Below are positions 21,662 to 32,596 of a stretch of DNA of 64,000 nucleotides, piece by piece. The notes beneath the pieces were generated by a model. It was not told where the DNA came from. It worked only from the letters and a program-made list of their open reading frames with translations, and searched no databases. A program made the position numbers and the translations under genes. Every line of letters starts with the position of its first letter. Position 1 is the stretch's first letter. Origin of the DNA: Crocodylus rhombifer (taxonomy: Eukaryota > Chordata > Crocodylia > Crocodylidae); assembly GCA_038503035.1 (NCBI GenBank), contig JAVSML010025230.1, forward strand, positions 545,062-609,061, given 5' to 3'.

Positions 21662-22680
21662 AAAGTAATACACCACTGTATCAAACAGTAGCCAATCTCT
21701 GACAAAGTCCTGTAGTAGATACTTCAGAGGAAGGTGCAAACAACCACCATTAAAATATAATTATGGAATAGCCTGGCCATGGTAAGTGTTTCTTCATAAT
21801 TCTAGTCAATGATTTGCATATGCCTTTAAACATGAGGCTTTGCATCTCTGCAGTTGTATGCAAAAGTTCAACGCATCTCATCCAGAGTCATGCAGCTTGC
21901 TGTAAGCCAGGTGACTATAGACTGGAAGTGGAACTGAACAGGTGAACTATTTGCTGGTGCAAGGAGCTGTGCTAGGAACCCAAGTAAGTAACTCTGGGGT
22001 TGGGGTGGAGCGGATGAGAGTGGGGTGGTGTAGGGTGGTTGGAGAGATTTGGGTGGGGTGGTGTTGACAGATCTGTGATGGGGGCTTGCCAGCTACAAAT
22101 AAGCCAGTCAGGGCTATGCAGGTGTAGGAAAAGTGCAGTCCCATGGCTGGGGCAAGCGACTGAACTTTTCCAACCCCAGGACCGTGTTCTGAACATGTGC
22201 AGATGTTCACTGGACAGGGTTAGCCCATTCCTGATCTAAGTTAGTTCACCTACTCAGATGACCCAAATTAGATCATGCCCACCTTTTTGGCCCAATTTAA
22301 ACCCCCTGAACATCTATACAGATGGGCATACTCTTAGAAAACAATTTTTAAAATCTCTTAATATAACTGTCAATGCTTTATTATCCATATAAATGTCAAA
22401 TCCTTTTGTGAATCCTACTAATTTCTTAGCATTAATCTTGTGACAACAAGCTATACAGGTTAATTATGCATTGTGTAATATTCCCTTTAATCAATTTAAA
22501 TGTTCTGCCTTTCATTTTGATGAATGTCCCCCCGTTTCTTATATTGTTAAAAAGGGTAAACAAGAGTGAACAATTTATTTATACACCACTCATTATTCTG
22601 AATCTCCAAGCCATGCTCTCTGTTAACAGCTTTCTCTTTATATCAGATTGTTTTATGCTATTCAGTCTCTATATTGCAGG
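21662..22680 (+). repeat. Old dispersed repeat, interrupted
   Basis: The first part (21685-21850) has 'ccaatctctgac', 'cttcagaggaaggtgcaa' and 'catgaggctttgcat'. The second part (about 22330-22680) has 'acaggttaattatgcattgtg', 'ctgcctttcattttgatgaa' and 'tgtccccccgtttctt'. I recognise this order from a scattered amniote repeat but cannot name it. The GC-richer stretch between (about 21880-22320) appears to be inserted; no target duplication was found. Confidence 0.4.
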
Positions 22681-22835
22681 CACGAACTATTATCTGCAAA
22701 CAAGCAACTGTGTGTGAAAAAAAACATGCATTTATGTACACAAAAGGTTGGACAGCTTTAAATGCAAGTGCATGCTTGAATGCAGAAGTAAATTCCATTT
22801 GCAGGTGCAGTTTATAGTTTGATCTTGGTTTATGA

Positions 22836-23359
22836 CATACAGCCTGTGAGTCAGATCTGGTCCACAGAGCCCCATAATCTGGCCCTCAGTGCTGCCCTGA
22901 ACCAGCCCTAAAAGCAGAGCCCGGGAAATGAGCTGCCCACAGTGCTCGCCAGGCTGGTCCTGGGTTACATCACCCACAATGCTTGCTGTAACCGGCCCTG
23001 GGCTGCTCCATATATGGTGCTTGCTGGTGCCATTCCCAGGCTATGCCACCCATGGCATTCATTGGCACAGGTCTCAGGGTGTACTGCCCACAATGCCCAT
23101 CAGAGATGCTGAGCACTCCTGGACTGCACAACACTCACACAGGCTGATCCCAGGATGCACTCAAGATGTCTCTTACTCAGGCTCAGGCCTGGTCCCAGGC
23201 TGCATTGCATGGGGCACTCTCTCAGATCAGTGCCCAGATGGATGCCATATGTACGGGGTCAGTCCTGTGAGCAGAGGGGTCCATGGGCCTAATCTGGCCC
23301 ATGGAGAAGCACCATGTCACCCACCCAGCCCATGGAACCAAATGAGTTTGACATCCCTG
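22836..23359. mobile_element. hAT-like element (524 bp) containing a degenerate minisatellite
   Basis: The flanks carry an 8-bp duplication with one mismatch, GTTTATGA at 22828-22835 and GTCTATGA at 23360-23367. The right terminus reversed is CAGGGATGTCAAACTCA, a form I know from hAT-type elements. The left terminus CATACAGCCTGTGAGTCA is a weaker match. The interior (about 22925-23240) is built of roughly seven diverged units of about 35-45 bp around 'gcccacaatgc..gc' and 'ccaggctgca'. The open frame across it (22928-23416) is a by-product of the repeat and not a gene. Confidence 0.65.
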
Positions 23360-23367
23360 GTCTATGA

Positions 23368-25311
23368 TATCAGAAAAGTAAGTGCTTTAGTTTTTGGTAG
23401 CTGCTTTTGCCAATAAACACATTCTGTTTACAAAGAAACTGAATGATAGAAAAGCTGATTTGGTTTTTAACTCCATTTCCTGATTGTAATTCACAGCAAA
23501 CAGCAAATAGTAAGGCGACTGATATTTAAGAAAATCAATACACTGAATCTAACTATAGCATTAATACTACCTACGACTTGATTACCAGCAACAATGGAGC
23601 ATAAATACAGTAAGCCTTGGTAGGAAGTTACTGTATTCCTTTCACAGATTTTTTTCCAGAAGTGTAGAATATCTCTGCCCAACTTCACAGTGGCTGCTAA
23701 ACACTTGTGATTTGCCTGAACAGGTCACATTAGAACAATATATAAACACAAATACTATATTTTAAAGCAAGGATACTTCCACTGAGTGTAGGAGAGAACT
23801 CGAGCAGCACATATGGAGCTGCCACCAGTTCAGTTAACAGAATATCACTTTATGCAAAAGAGCTCATTGCTATGGATGGTACAGAGGGGCACTTCTCAGT
23901 TGTAGGATGATTCTCAATTCGTTTTCTGCCAAGCATTACATGATTATCCTTATTCTAAGAACTACTGCAATTTGCCTGTGCTTGTAACAAACCTGCCAGC
24001 ATTACTCTGGTCAATAACAGGAAATTACTGGGACTACACCATTCATCCTGTGCTGCACATATTTCTGTCCATATTGCAAGCCTGACTTACTTACTGATAG
24101 GATGTCTATTGCAGCTTATAACATTATCTACACTTTATGATGATGACTTTGTTGGGATCAAGCTACCTAAATAGCATATGAACTCATTGTGACCTATGTA
24201 TATATCTATTGCTGTCTAATCTCTCTCTCTTTCTCTCTTTTATCCCTTCAGATTTTGGAATGGCATTATTGCAAATTTATGAGCTCTTTTTATTGATCAA
24301 ATTTATCTGTACATTAACACAAAATAAACCTGATGAGTCTTCTGCCAAACAAGGTGTTTCAAGCAACAACGAATAGAAATTGAAATCTGACAATTCAGTT
24401 CTTATGGTCAAGTTCTGAAGCTGCTATTGTGGTTGGAAAAACATTTATGCAAACTGCTCAGAAATTTGCCTTGCTCTACTGCCCATCCAATATCTCATTT
24501 CTCTGATGGAGTATCATTTCAATGTAATAATATTCCCAACAAAAATTAAATAGTGCAAGGATGGGAGACTTGCTACATTATTCAGTCCAAAGAAACTATG
24601 AAACACTATTAAACCTGGCCAATGGCCTCTGGGAAGGATATGGCAGAGGAAGGGGGTTCTTTACTTGACTATGTATAAAATATATTTTAAATTAAATTGT
24701 AATTTTAAAGAAGATATTGTTGTAGATCCCTTCACTGTTTCCTTCTGTAGAGAATGTGCTCTGTATGAAGAGGCATATTTTAAATCCTACAGTGGTAATT
24801 AAAGCTGAGACAGTCTAGGAAAACTTCAAAAATAAATATAGTTCACTAGCATCCCACTGCCTAAGGGAAGTTTTAATTAAAAGTCACAGGAGAATAACCT
24901 TCAAGAAACAAAAATGAGGCAACTGCTGGTAATTTGGCCTAGGCCACAAAAATATGCTCAAAAGCCTTCACCATCAACTTTGTTACTTGCTGGTTTTGTT
25001 TATGCTAACACTTGCGGGAGAATTCAACCCCCTCTCATATGGTTTCAGGAGGGAGACTTGAAGGAAAGTGGAACTGTGCCTCTGAATAACTTGGATGTAA
25101 AGTGTATGGAGAGGACAAGAAAGAGATTACAATGAGATCCAGCCAAACATGACACCATAAGTCTCTGCAGACTTCCCTTTTCTACAGTATATGGGAAGCA
25201 AGTAGAGTTTGCATGGGACTCGGGGACCAGTGCAACACACAGGATGCTATGCTCTTCCTCCAAATCTCAGAACTGGGGGCCAGCAGACCAGAGTTTGTGA
25301 AACAACTTTGT
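23368..25311. other. AT-rich DNA, no gene recognised
   Basis: I see only a short pyrimidine (TC/TTTC) tract near 24216-24241 and no repeat family or coding motif that I can support. Confidence 0.5.
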
Positions 25312-25435
25312 AAATTAGCTTAGTGCTCTAGGTAGAAGAAGGCATGGTAGACTTACACCTTATAGACTAAGTAAATCAGAGATGTATAGCATAAGCTTTC
25401 ATAAGAAGGGGACTTACTTCATCAGATGCCAAGAA
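25312..25435 (-). mobile_element. Penelope-like element tail or related SINE tail, minus strand
   Basis: On the minus strand it reads 'ggcatctgatgaagtaag', then 'tgaaagcttatgctatac', then 'ttacttagtctataagg' and 'gtaagtctacc'. This is the 'tctgatgaag..cgaaagcttatgct..ttagtctctaagg' tail that is very common in turtle and crocodilian DNA. I associate it with Penelope-like elements from memory. The upstream body (towards 25720) is not recognisable. It holds a second hammerhead-like core, at 25388-25430. Confidence 0.55.
25388..25430 (-). ncRNA. Hammerhead-ribozyme-like core
   Basis: On the minus strand: CTGATGA (25419-25425), one extra A, stem II GTAAG / CTTAT (25413-25417 with 25401-25405, one G-U pair), GAAA (25397-25400), then GCTT. 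Stem I forms between GGCAT (25426-25430) and ATGCT (25388-25392), five pairs including one G-U. Stem III would be only the self-complementary AAGCTT, too short for a single molecule but able to form between two copies, as described for minimal hammerheads. Core and stems are seen; self-cleavage is inference. Confidence 0.5.
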
Positions 25436-26582
25436 GAGATTGAGATGAAGAACCAGCTTTCCCCAGGCATCTGGCAAATCCCTGACCCTGCTAACTGTGT
25501 TGGAAATTGGCCTCTGTTTGTCTCCTACAGGACTACAGATGAGGACACTTGTCTTTTGTTCTGTTTACAGAGCTAACATAGCCCACATCCAGTCTGCACT
25601 TTCCTCTTCTGCATAATTCCTGCCTTATAACTGCTCTCTCTTCTCCGCTTCCTCCCCTCAATCAAATGGACCCCTTTTGTTCACATCATGGCCATAGCAG
25701 TAGTGCTCATGTGACCCTGTCAAATTCTAATGAATCTGCACATTTTGCTAAATACCTGTCATCAACAACGTCAGACACAATATGAGAAGAAGATGACAAT
25801 GACCACTTTGGTTCTCATTCAGTACCCCCGCTGAAGGCCATGCCCAAGAACCTCAAGCCTTTTTGTCCCTTTTTATAGTTAAAAACCTGCAAATGCATGA
25901 GGAGCAATGCAATAAACTAGGTCTAGGTAGAACACCTATACTTTGTTGTACATTGTGCCTTAATTGGCATCTGGTTTGATTTTTTTCACTTAAAAAAAAA
26001 GAACTTGCTTTAATGGATTTTCTGTTAATATATAAATTAACCACTAGGAAAAAGAAAACAGGAAAAAATATTTATATAGTCAATAATAACACCACTAATT
26101 TCTATGTTATGGTTCAATATAATGTATTTTGTGTTTTCTGTCATTAACTTCTGAATGCTGGATGCAAGTGGCCAGAACAGACCTGTACTATCTGAGCTGT
26201 AGGTAGTACCATCATCTTTCCTATCAGATCCCTAAATGGGTGCTGTTGTATAGTTTAGCAGGGGAATACATAACTATCCAACAGAGACCAGTAGAATGTT
26301 AAAAATTCCAGACAGCTGGCATCTATATGTTTTTTTTTATGAAAGAAATGTAGTGACTAGACAGAACTACCATATCACACACTATTTGGTATTGCCAGGC
26401 AGTAAGGCAGTGTAGTTTGGAAGTTAAGTCTTGGGTCTACGTAACTGGCAAGCTGCATTCTAGTCCCTAACCTAGCTGAAGTGATTTTGTGCAACCTCTC
26501 TGTTAAGTTATTAATAAAGGGGATGCAAACATGTGGCTCCTTTCTAAGGTTAAATATGAGGCCTTAGTCAGTAATGAGATGT
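25436..26582. other. Unannotated AT-rich DNA
   Basis: No coding signal or repeat family that I can support, apart from A- or T-runs near 25980-26000 and 26328-26338. Confidence 0.5.
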
Positions 26583-26587
26583 GTGAC

Positions 26588-27513
26588 TGTCGCGGGGTGG
26601 GTCGCTACCGCCTCCCCGCGTCGGGGCTGCTTACCGGTCGCCAAGGAGCGGCTCACCTGTGGTTGGACATTTGACATGCGCTTGCCTCGCCTGCCATGAC
26701 TTTGATGGTAATACTGATTGGTTCAGATGGTCCGGCGCGTGTCGTCCAAATATGAGACTCCTTAGCGTCCCGCGGGTCCCGAGTTGATGAGGGCTCCGCC
26801 ACCCCTACACCCTCGCCCGTTCCACCGGGACATGGCTACCTATCAGAGCAGGCCACAGGTTCATAGATTACTCAGATTGTCCATAAAAGAAATGCAAAGG
26901 TAAACAAAAAGCTACGGCCCGGGGGTCCTCTAGATTGTGGTGACTGCTTTGACCCTCAGCAGACGTCCGCTGATATTCCCTTGTATGCCGTGGGGTTGAA
27001 ACCCCTTCTCTAGCTCTCCATGAACTCTTCAGTCCTCACTAGGGCTCCCTGGAGCCGCTCAACCCCTCCTTACAGGAGCTACAGTTTCCCAGCCAGGGAT
27101 TGCCCCTATATTACAGTTTATATGGTACCCGGCCCTTGCCGGGTTCCCGCCGCTCCCGGAAGGCTGCAAACAGTCCGCGGCCTTGCTGGACCTGCTGCCC
27201 GGGCTCAGAAGCCCTGCTGGCGCTTACCCTTCCTCCAGAAGGTCCGGCCACGTCAGAGGACAGCTTGCATCCACCGGCAGGCACTCCAGATGGCTTCAGC
27301 TCCTCCGCTGCCTCCTTCCAGTTCCGCCATACTTCCGCTGGCTTGCACCGGCGTCTCTTTTATGTTGGCCCTGTCTATGCCGGCCCCTCCCTCCTCCATG
27401 CACCTGGAAGAGGTGAGTTCCCGCCCAGTGTCTTGGGTGTGTGGGCATGTGATTCCTGTGTTTGTACCTGGGCAGGGAGCCTCGGAGCCCGCTGGCTCCT
27501 TCTCCCCCTCACA
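26588..27513. mobile_element. Probable solo LTR (926 bp), GC-rich
   Basis: The GC-rich block starts TGTCGCGGGG and ends CCCCTCACA, giving TG...CA ends. It is flanked by a perfect 5-bp duplication, GTGAC, at 26583-26587 and 27514-27518. The change in base composition at both edges is abrupt. Promoter-like signals exist both ways: GATTGG at about 26718 on plus, and CATAAAAGAG on minus at about 27350-27365. Orientation is therefore open; the minus strand ends in GCGACA, much like the ACGACA end of the LTR at 7315-8273. The open frames inside (up to 165 aa at 27020-27517) match no retroviral or host domain and are chance frames. Confidence 0.7.
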
Positions 27514-27518
27514 GTGAC

Positions 27519-28544
27519 ATGTATGGAAATACAAAGAAACTGATTTGAAGACTTAGGTTTATTGGCTTAGAGTTTATTGGTTTAGAGCATACTGTCCTCG
27601 GCTATAGAGCACTTGTGATAGAGTCACTGTCTCTTTGACAGACAGCTTGATTCAGTCCAACTATATATTATAGTGTAATATCTGTTATGTTTGAAATCAA
27701 CCCATGCCCAAATACCTTCCCAAACTATGAACTCAACTCTACTTTTTTCCTTGCTCTAGCCTCTGCTCTTCACAAAACGTACTTCCTAGCTTGCTCCTTA
27801 GCCTCTAGTACCTAGAACAGGCACTGTGAAAGTCACCCTTTTCAACTGTCCCATCAACACTGTTTATGGAATTCCTAAGGACAACATTTAAATACTGATA
27901 GCACATTCAGACGTTTAACAGCTATCTATATACAGGGGTAAAGGCTGAGATTTCATCCTGGAGGAGGAAGAAGGGCTTAGATCACATAGATACCACCTCA
28001 GATTTAGTCTAGATGACCTGTTTGTCCCTCTCCAAACTAGGCAGATCTTCACAAGCACATTGAGGGAGGAAGCCAACAATTATTTTTGGTTTCCTTAATT
28101 TAATACAACTAAAAACCAGTATGCCTATTTCCCTTGTATCTACAGTCCTGTCAATTTTAACAGAGGCAACTGTTTATAATTCAGACATTTCCAGACAAAA
28201 ATTAGCAGAAAATCAGTTCCTATAGTAGAATTGAGCTATTATCCTATATGCAGCGGGTGTCAATTTTCAACACAATCATGAAGTGTCATAATTATGAGTA
28301 AGATTACTTGTTAACATTTTTAAAAGTAGATAGCAAGTAGGAATGATGATTATCCATCAAAATATGAAGAAAAGGAACAAATTTGTCTCCAAAGAATTAG
28401 ATCTATTATTCTTTGTTCTAAGGAGTAATCTATATTTCCTAAAGTTTTAATAGTTAGATTATACTTTTTGGAGAAAATTGTTTTATGTCTTTCATGATTT
28501 CTCCATAAAAGGCTAACCATTGTTAACCTCTAAAACAATGGTTA
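27519..28544. other. AT-rich DNA, small palindrome only
   Basis: No gene is recognised. A perfect 10-bp inverted repeat, AACCATTGTT / AACAATGGTT, lies at 28515-28543 with a 9-nt loop. Confidence 0.5.
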
Positions 28545-28545
28545 T

Positions 28546-29269
28546 CTGTCAGGGTCCACAGAGGCATCCAGCCTAGTGGTTGGAGCCAGGAGTATTATCA
28601 GAGTTCATAATCAGGAGACAATCCAAAGTAAAACCAGGGTTCACATGGTGAACTGGGGAGTTACCAGAAGCAGACGTCAGAAAGCAAGCCAGTCAAACCA
28701 GGGTTTCAAAGTTCAGGGACTAGGTAGACAGGCAAGAATGCAAGAACAGGCACTAGGAAAGTCACATGGATAAGAGCTGCACGCAGACTGAGGCCAGCTG
28801 GTTGTGCAGCAGGGGCCAGATCTTGCAACAGCTCCATAAGAACAGCCATGGAAACAATCAACAGGCTCAGGCTCAGTTGGCTCTGCTTAGGGCATTGGGT
28901 GTTGCTGACCTAGTTGCTGGGCTTCAGTGCAGAGGCCTTACACTGTCAGGCTTTGGCCCACAGGTCCAGAAATTTGGTGGTGGGAGGGCAATAGTTGTGC
29001 TAATTGTTCCCAGAGCCTCACACCACTGCTAAATTTCCAGACCCATGGGGAGCCACATAGGCCAGATGACATGCTCCTATATTGCAGGTTACCCCAATGC
29101 ATGGTTGCACCATAGCAGACTAACTAGCACTCATGGGTCACCAAAGGCACAGACAGAAGTGCAGCTCCCCCACTGTAATTCATGGTGCTTTTCAGGAAAC
29201 ACTATGAGTTACAGTGATCCCCTGGACCCAACAGACATTTGATGCTGTGTCCTGGGGATTGGGAGATTC
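28546..29269. repeat. Moderately GC-rich repeat-like block, unclassified
   Basis: The segment starts 'tgtcagggtccacagaggca', an LTR-like start phrase, and 'ctgtcagg' recurs at 28546-28553 and 28943-28950. No TG...CA pair with a matching duplication could be fixed, so LTR identity is a guess. No coding motif is visible. Confidence 0.3.
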
Positions 29270-29760
29270 AGCTGCAATTTGAAGCAGCTGTGAGTCTACA
29301 GCCACTCTCCCCTAGCCCTGCCTCTCCCCCTCCCAGCCCCTGCTCTGTCTTCAGAATGGGAGGTGGGAAAGGGAGCAGAGGGAGGTTTGGTCTGTGGGTT
29401 TTTTTTCAGCTGGTACTGGTGGGTGGAGTAGATGGAATGGAGCCCCCCTGACCTTGGGCTCCAATCCACCCACCCCACCCTCCAACACTGCCTGAAAATC
29501 CCCCAACCAAACTCCCTCCACTTCCTCCCCCCCGCTCCCATTCTGAAGATAGCACTGGGAGCAGGGCTGGGATGCATAAGCTCAGACCTGCTCCTAGCAA
29601 GAGCTGACCGAAGTTACTGAGGGTGCTCTGTCTTGGAGCACGGGGTTCAGATTGTCGGGGGATTGTGCCTTTTTAAAATGCTCTACAGCCATGCACTCAT
29701 GTTTGGTTATGGCTGTAGAGTATTTTCAGGTCAAAAATTGTCACTTCTGTCTGTTTCTCA
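29270..29760. repeat. Foldback repeat family X, copy 2
   Basis: Perfect 14-nt inverted arms CTTCAGAATGGGAG lie at 29349-29362 and 29535-29548. A perfect 12-bp hairpin, CTCTACAGCCAT / ATGGCTGTAGAG, sits at 29681-29720. The right end again carries 'attgtcacttctgtctg' (about 29737-29753). Part order matches copy 1 at 860-1300, where the hairpin has decayed. Long GC-rich inverted segments lie between the arms. Non-coding. Confidence 0.65.
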
Positions 29761-29999
29761 AGTCTAACCTCCTGCTAGCGTTCCATGTAACTATGTGCAT
29801 TAATTTATTATGTTACATCTTAAAACTGTTTTTTATCCCACTACTCCTATTGGAAGTCTGTCTTTGAATCTAACTCTTGTGAACTTTCTTCTAATATCCA
29901 ACCTAATTTTATTCAGTGGCAACCATGGGTATATGCTCCTGTGCTAATATTGTCCTTTAAGTTCAATAGGTCTTCTAATTCCCCAGTGATTAGCCACTG

Positions 30000-30021
30000 G
30001 TGTGTGTGTGCGTGTATAATT

Positions 30022-30082
<61 letters not shown>
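30000..30082. repeat. (TG)n-(TA)n-(AG)n compound microsatellite
   Basis: Runs of TG, then TA, then about 23 uninterrupted AG units. Confidence 0.97.
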
Positions 30083-30085
<3 letters not shown>

Positions 30086-30470
30086 CATACTCCTTTTAAG
30101 CCCCTTTTTGTAACACTAAACACATCAAGCTTTTAGTCTCCTCTCTTAGGATTCCCGACTCCCCTGATGATCCTGTATCCTTTTCTCTGAACACTTTCCA
30201 ATTGAAATGTTCCCACCTGAGCTTGGGAACTCAGAATTGTACACAATACTGCAGATAAAGTCTCATCAGTGTCCTGGAGAACGGCTTTAACACTCTCCTG
30301 TCTTTATTGGAAATACTTCCCTTGATACCTCCTAAGATCTCATTTCCTTTTTTTTCAATCGTGCTATCACACTGATGCATTCTAGGTGCATTACATTCTA
30401 TAGTGGTGAGTGCTTTTCTCCTCCTGTTGTTTCCCTCTGAAGAGTTTCCAACTTACAGCAACAATCCTAG

Positions 30471-31145
30471 GTCGTGTGTAGATGAAATGAGAGGTGTGTA
30501 TGCACAACACTTTCAAGCAGGCTAAATGCTTTTGCACTACTTTAATGGTGTCACTGTTTGCATGCCTCAGTGGCGTATTGCACATTAATTCCAGCCACTG
30601 TGGAAATTCAGCAGCACAATGCACCTTAAATGACTTGGGGTGCAGCAAACTAAAACTCCTTTGAGAAGTTTTAGTTTGGTGCCCCTACAGCCACAGAGTG
30701 AAGCACCAGGCTCTGTGCAGCTCAGTAGCTCTGTAGGAAGCCCTGCAGGCAGCCTGGAAGCAGTCCAGGAAAGCAGGCTCCACCTAAAAAAAGCAGCAAG
30801 CCTGATCTCCCCCCACCCCGGAGCCTGCCTGCCTGAGCTGCACACTGCACAGGGGCCTGGTGCTTCCCTCTGCAGCTGCAAAACTTCCCAGGACTGCCTG
30901 ACCTGGGTGCCTCTGGGCAGATGCTGCCTGGGGGGGACCAACACTACCACAAGGTGAAGCACCAGCTCCACCCCCACAAACAACAGCCCAGGGACTGCTC
31001 TGCCTGCTTGCCCTCCCTTCCCTGCCTGAGAGGCAGGTAAGTCAGTGGGGTGTGTGCATGACAGGGATTTAATAAGCTCTAAATTGAAGCAGAATTTTTT
31101 AAAACCTACCACTTCAACTTAGGGTCCCCGTTTCATTACACACAC
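30471..31145. mobile_element. TIR element (675 bp) with GC-rich foldback cargo
   Basis: The left end GTCGTGTGTAGATGAAA mirrors the right end TTTCATTACACACAC. Both flanks carry TCCTAG (30465-30470 and 31146-31151), a possible 6-bp duplication. Inside, AACTAAAACT / AGTTTTAGTT form a hairpin near 30648-30677. 'gaagcaccaggc' (about 30690) faces 'gcctggtgcttc' (about 30856) in a GC-rich inverted block. No transposase is visible. It splits an L3-like fossil. A DNA-transposon class is likely but unassigned. Confidence 0.55.
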
Positions 31146-31520
31146 TCCTAGTTGTTAGTAAGCAGATGTGAGTTTTTAGAGATCTGAGTGGTTAATGCAG
31201 GTCCTTAGTGTGTGATCAGAACCAAGCTGAGACTCTCTGAGAGAGGCCAAGAATGGCACTGATGGGGGTACTCAGCTCACTGAACCATCCAGGACCACTT
31301 CTGAGCCATTTACTTGACTGAATTGCTGACCTCTGTTGTACCCCAGTGGGAGTGAATATGTGATGCCTATATAGCCACCAGTAGAAGAAAACCATAAAGA
31401 GTAAGACATGTCCTAAATACCTGACCTTGCACTTCGTACTATTCAAATTAATTCCATTTTGATTTCTACCAATTGTATTATTACTAAACCATATTCTGTG
31501 CCTTTCTCTTCTTCATTCCC

Positions 31521-32596
31521 ACTATGATAATTTTAGTCAAACACACACACACAAGACAGCACTATCCCTTAAATCCTATGGAGTAAAACATATTGAATGC
31601 TTCTCACTGTTCATTCCTCAGCTTTATGCATCCACTACACATGTTAGTTGTTAGTATAATATTTTGACAATTACCAGGGACAAGCAGTGTAAAGTTCATT
31701 CTGCCGTAATTTATCACAATCAGTTTAATACAGGGGTGGCATAGTGTCACAGACCAAGTTGTCTGCTGCATAAAAAGAATGTTTTGACTGAATGACACTT
31801 TTTTTCTTGGCTTTAGAGGAAAAAAATGAAGATATCTATGCCAGAAATCTAGGCTATTAAACTCTCTCAGGAAGGAGGCAATACAGCAAGCAAAAGGAAA
31901 GAGTGTGGGAATGGCAGGAGGGGGCAGTCATGCATCTGTTTAAAAACTTCACTTAACTATCCCTTTCACTAAATTAAAATAAGAACAATTCACAGGCAGA
32001 GGAACTGGATCAAAACAGTAGTTCACCTAAGCCCACTATCCCACCCCTGACAATGAGTAATGCCATATGCTTTATGGAATTCTGAAAAGAAAGAGGGGAA
32101 AAAACCTGACCTGTCCAGAACTCATTCCTTTTTTCTGGTTGGAGAATTATCAAATCTTGTTGGACAGTTATTAAACAACATGACCATGGAGAAAGTTTCT
32201 TGCCAATCCCTCTGGAAAAGTGGCCGTCTTACACCTCTAGCAGCTGAAGCTGCTATCACAAAAAGATAGGTCACTCCAGTATTGAACACAGATTGCAGTC
32301 CATTTTTTATGCAGCCCAGTTGGAAAAATGCTTTAGGACCCTAGCTGAGTAAGAGATGGCTATAAAAATGTGATACCTATGACACAGTTTTAAATCAATG
32401 GCTAGACTTTTAAAACTTATATAAAAATGTACAACTCCAGAAAGGCCATTTGCACCTGTAGACAGGCACTAAAATAAATTATTTAAACACAAGATTAGCT
32501 GATGCTGGATTAACTAGATACATGTCAAAAATAAGATACCTAGTTATACATGCATCTGCTAACCACGGAAATGAACTTCATACCTTTAAAATGGAA
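31521..32596. other. AT-rich DNA, nothing recognised
   Basis: No motif or repeat family that I can support beyond a short (AC)n run near 31542-31553. Confidence 0.5.

Larger units (their letters stand above)
29890..31520 (-). mobile_element. Ancient CR1/L3-like LINE fragment, minus strand, interrupted
   Basis: Minus-strand homology to the CR1/L3 reverse transcriptase C-terminus is visible in 'aattgtacacaatactgcag' and 'gtctcatcagtgtcctgg' (about 30235-30282). On the other side of the inserted element, FNSTKCKVRYLGH occurs on the minus strand (about 31405-31449), equivalent to FNTDKCKVLHLG of CR1. It is highly diverged, older than copies A to D. Simple repeats (30000-30082) and the 675-bp TIR element (30471-31145) interrupt it. 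Confidence 0.55.

Noticed and set aside
22928..23416. 162-aa open frame
   Set aside because: Produced by diverged tandem units inside a hAT-like element.
27020..27543. Overlapping open frames of 147-165 aa suggesting a gene
   Set aside because: They lie inside a GC-rich LTR with defined ends, show no domain, and overlap in two frames, as expected for stop-poor GC-rich DNA.
28546..28950. Solo LTR bounded by 'tgtcaggg' and a 'ctgtcagg' repeat
   Set aside because: No TG...CA pair with matching duplication could be fixed; the 8-nt repeat may be chance.
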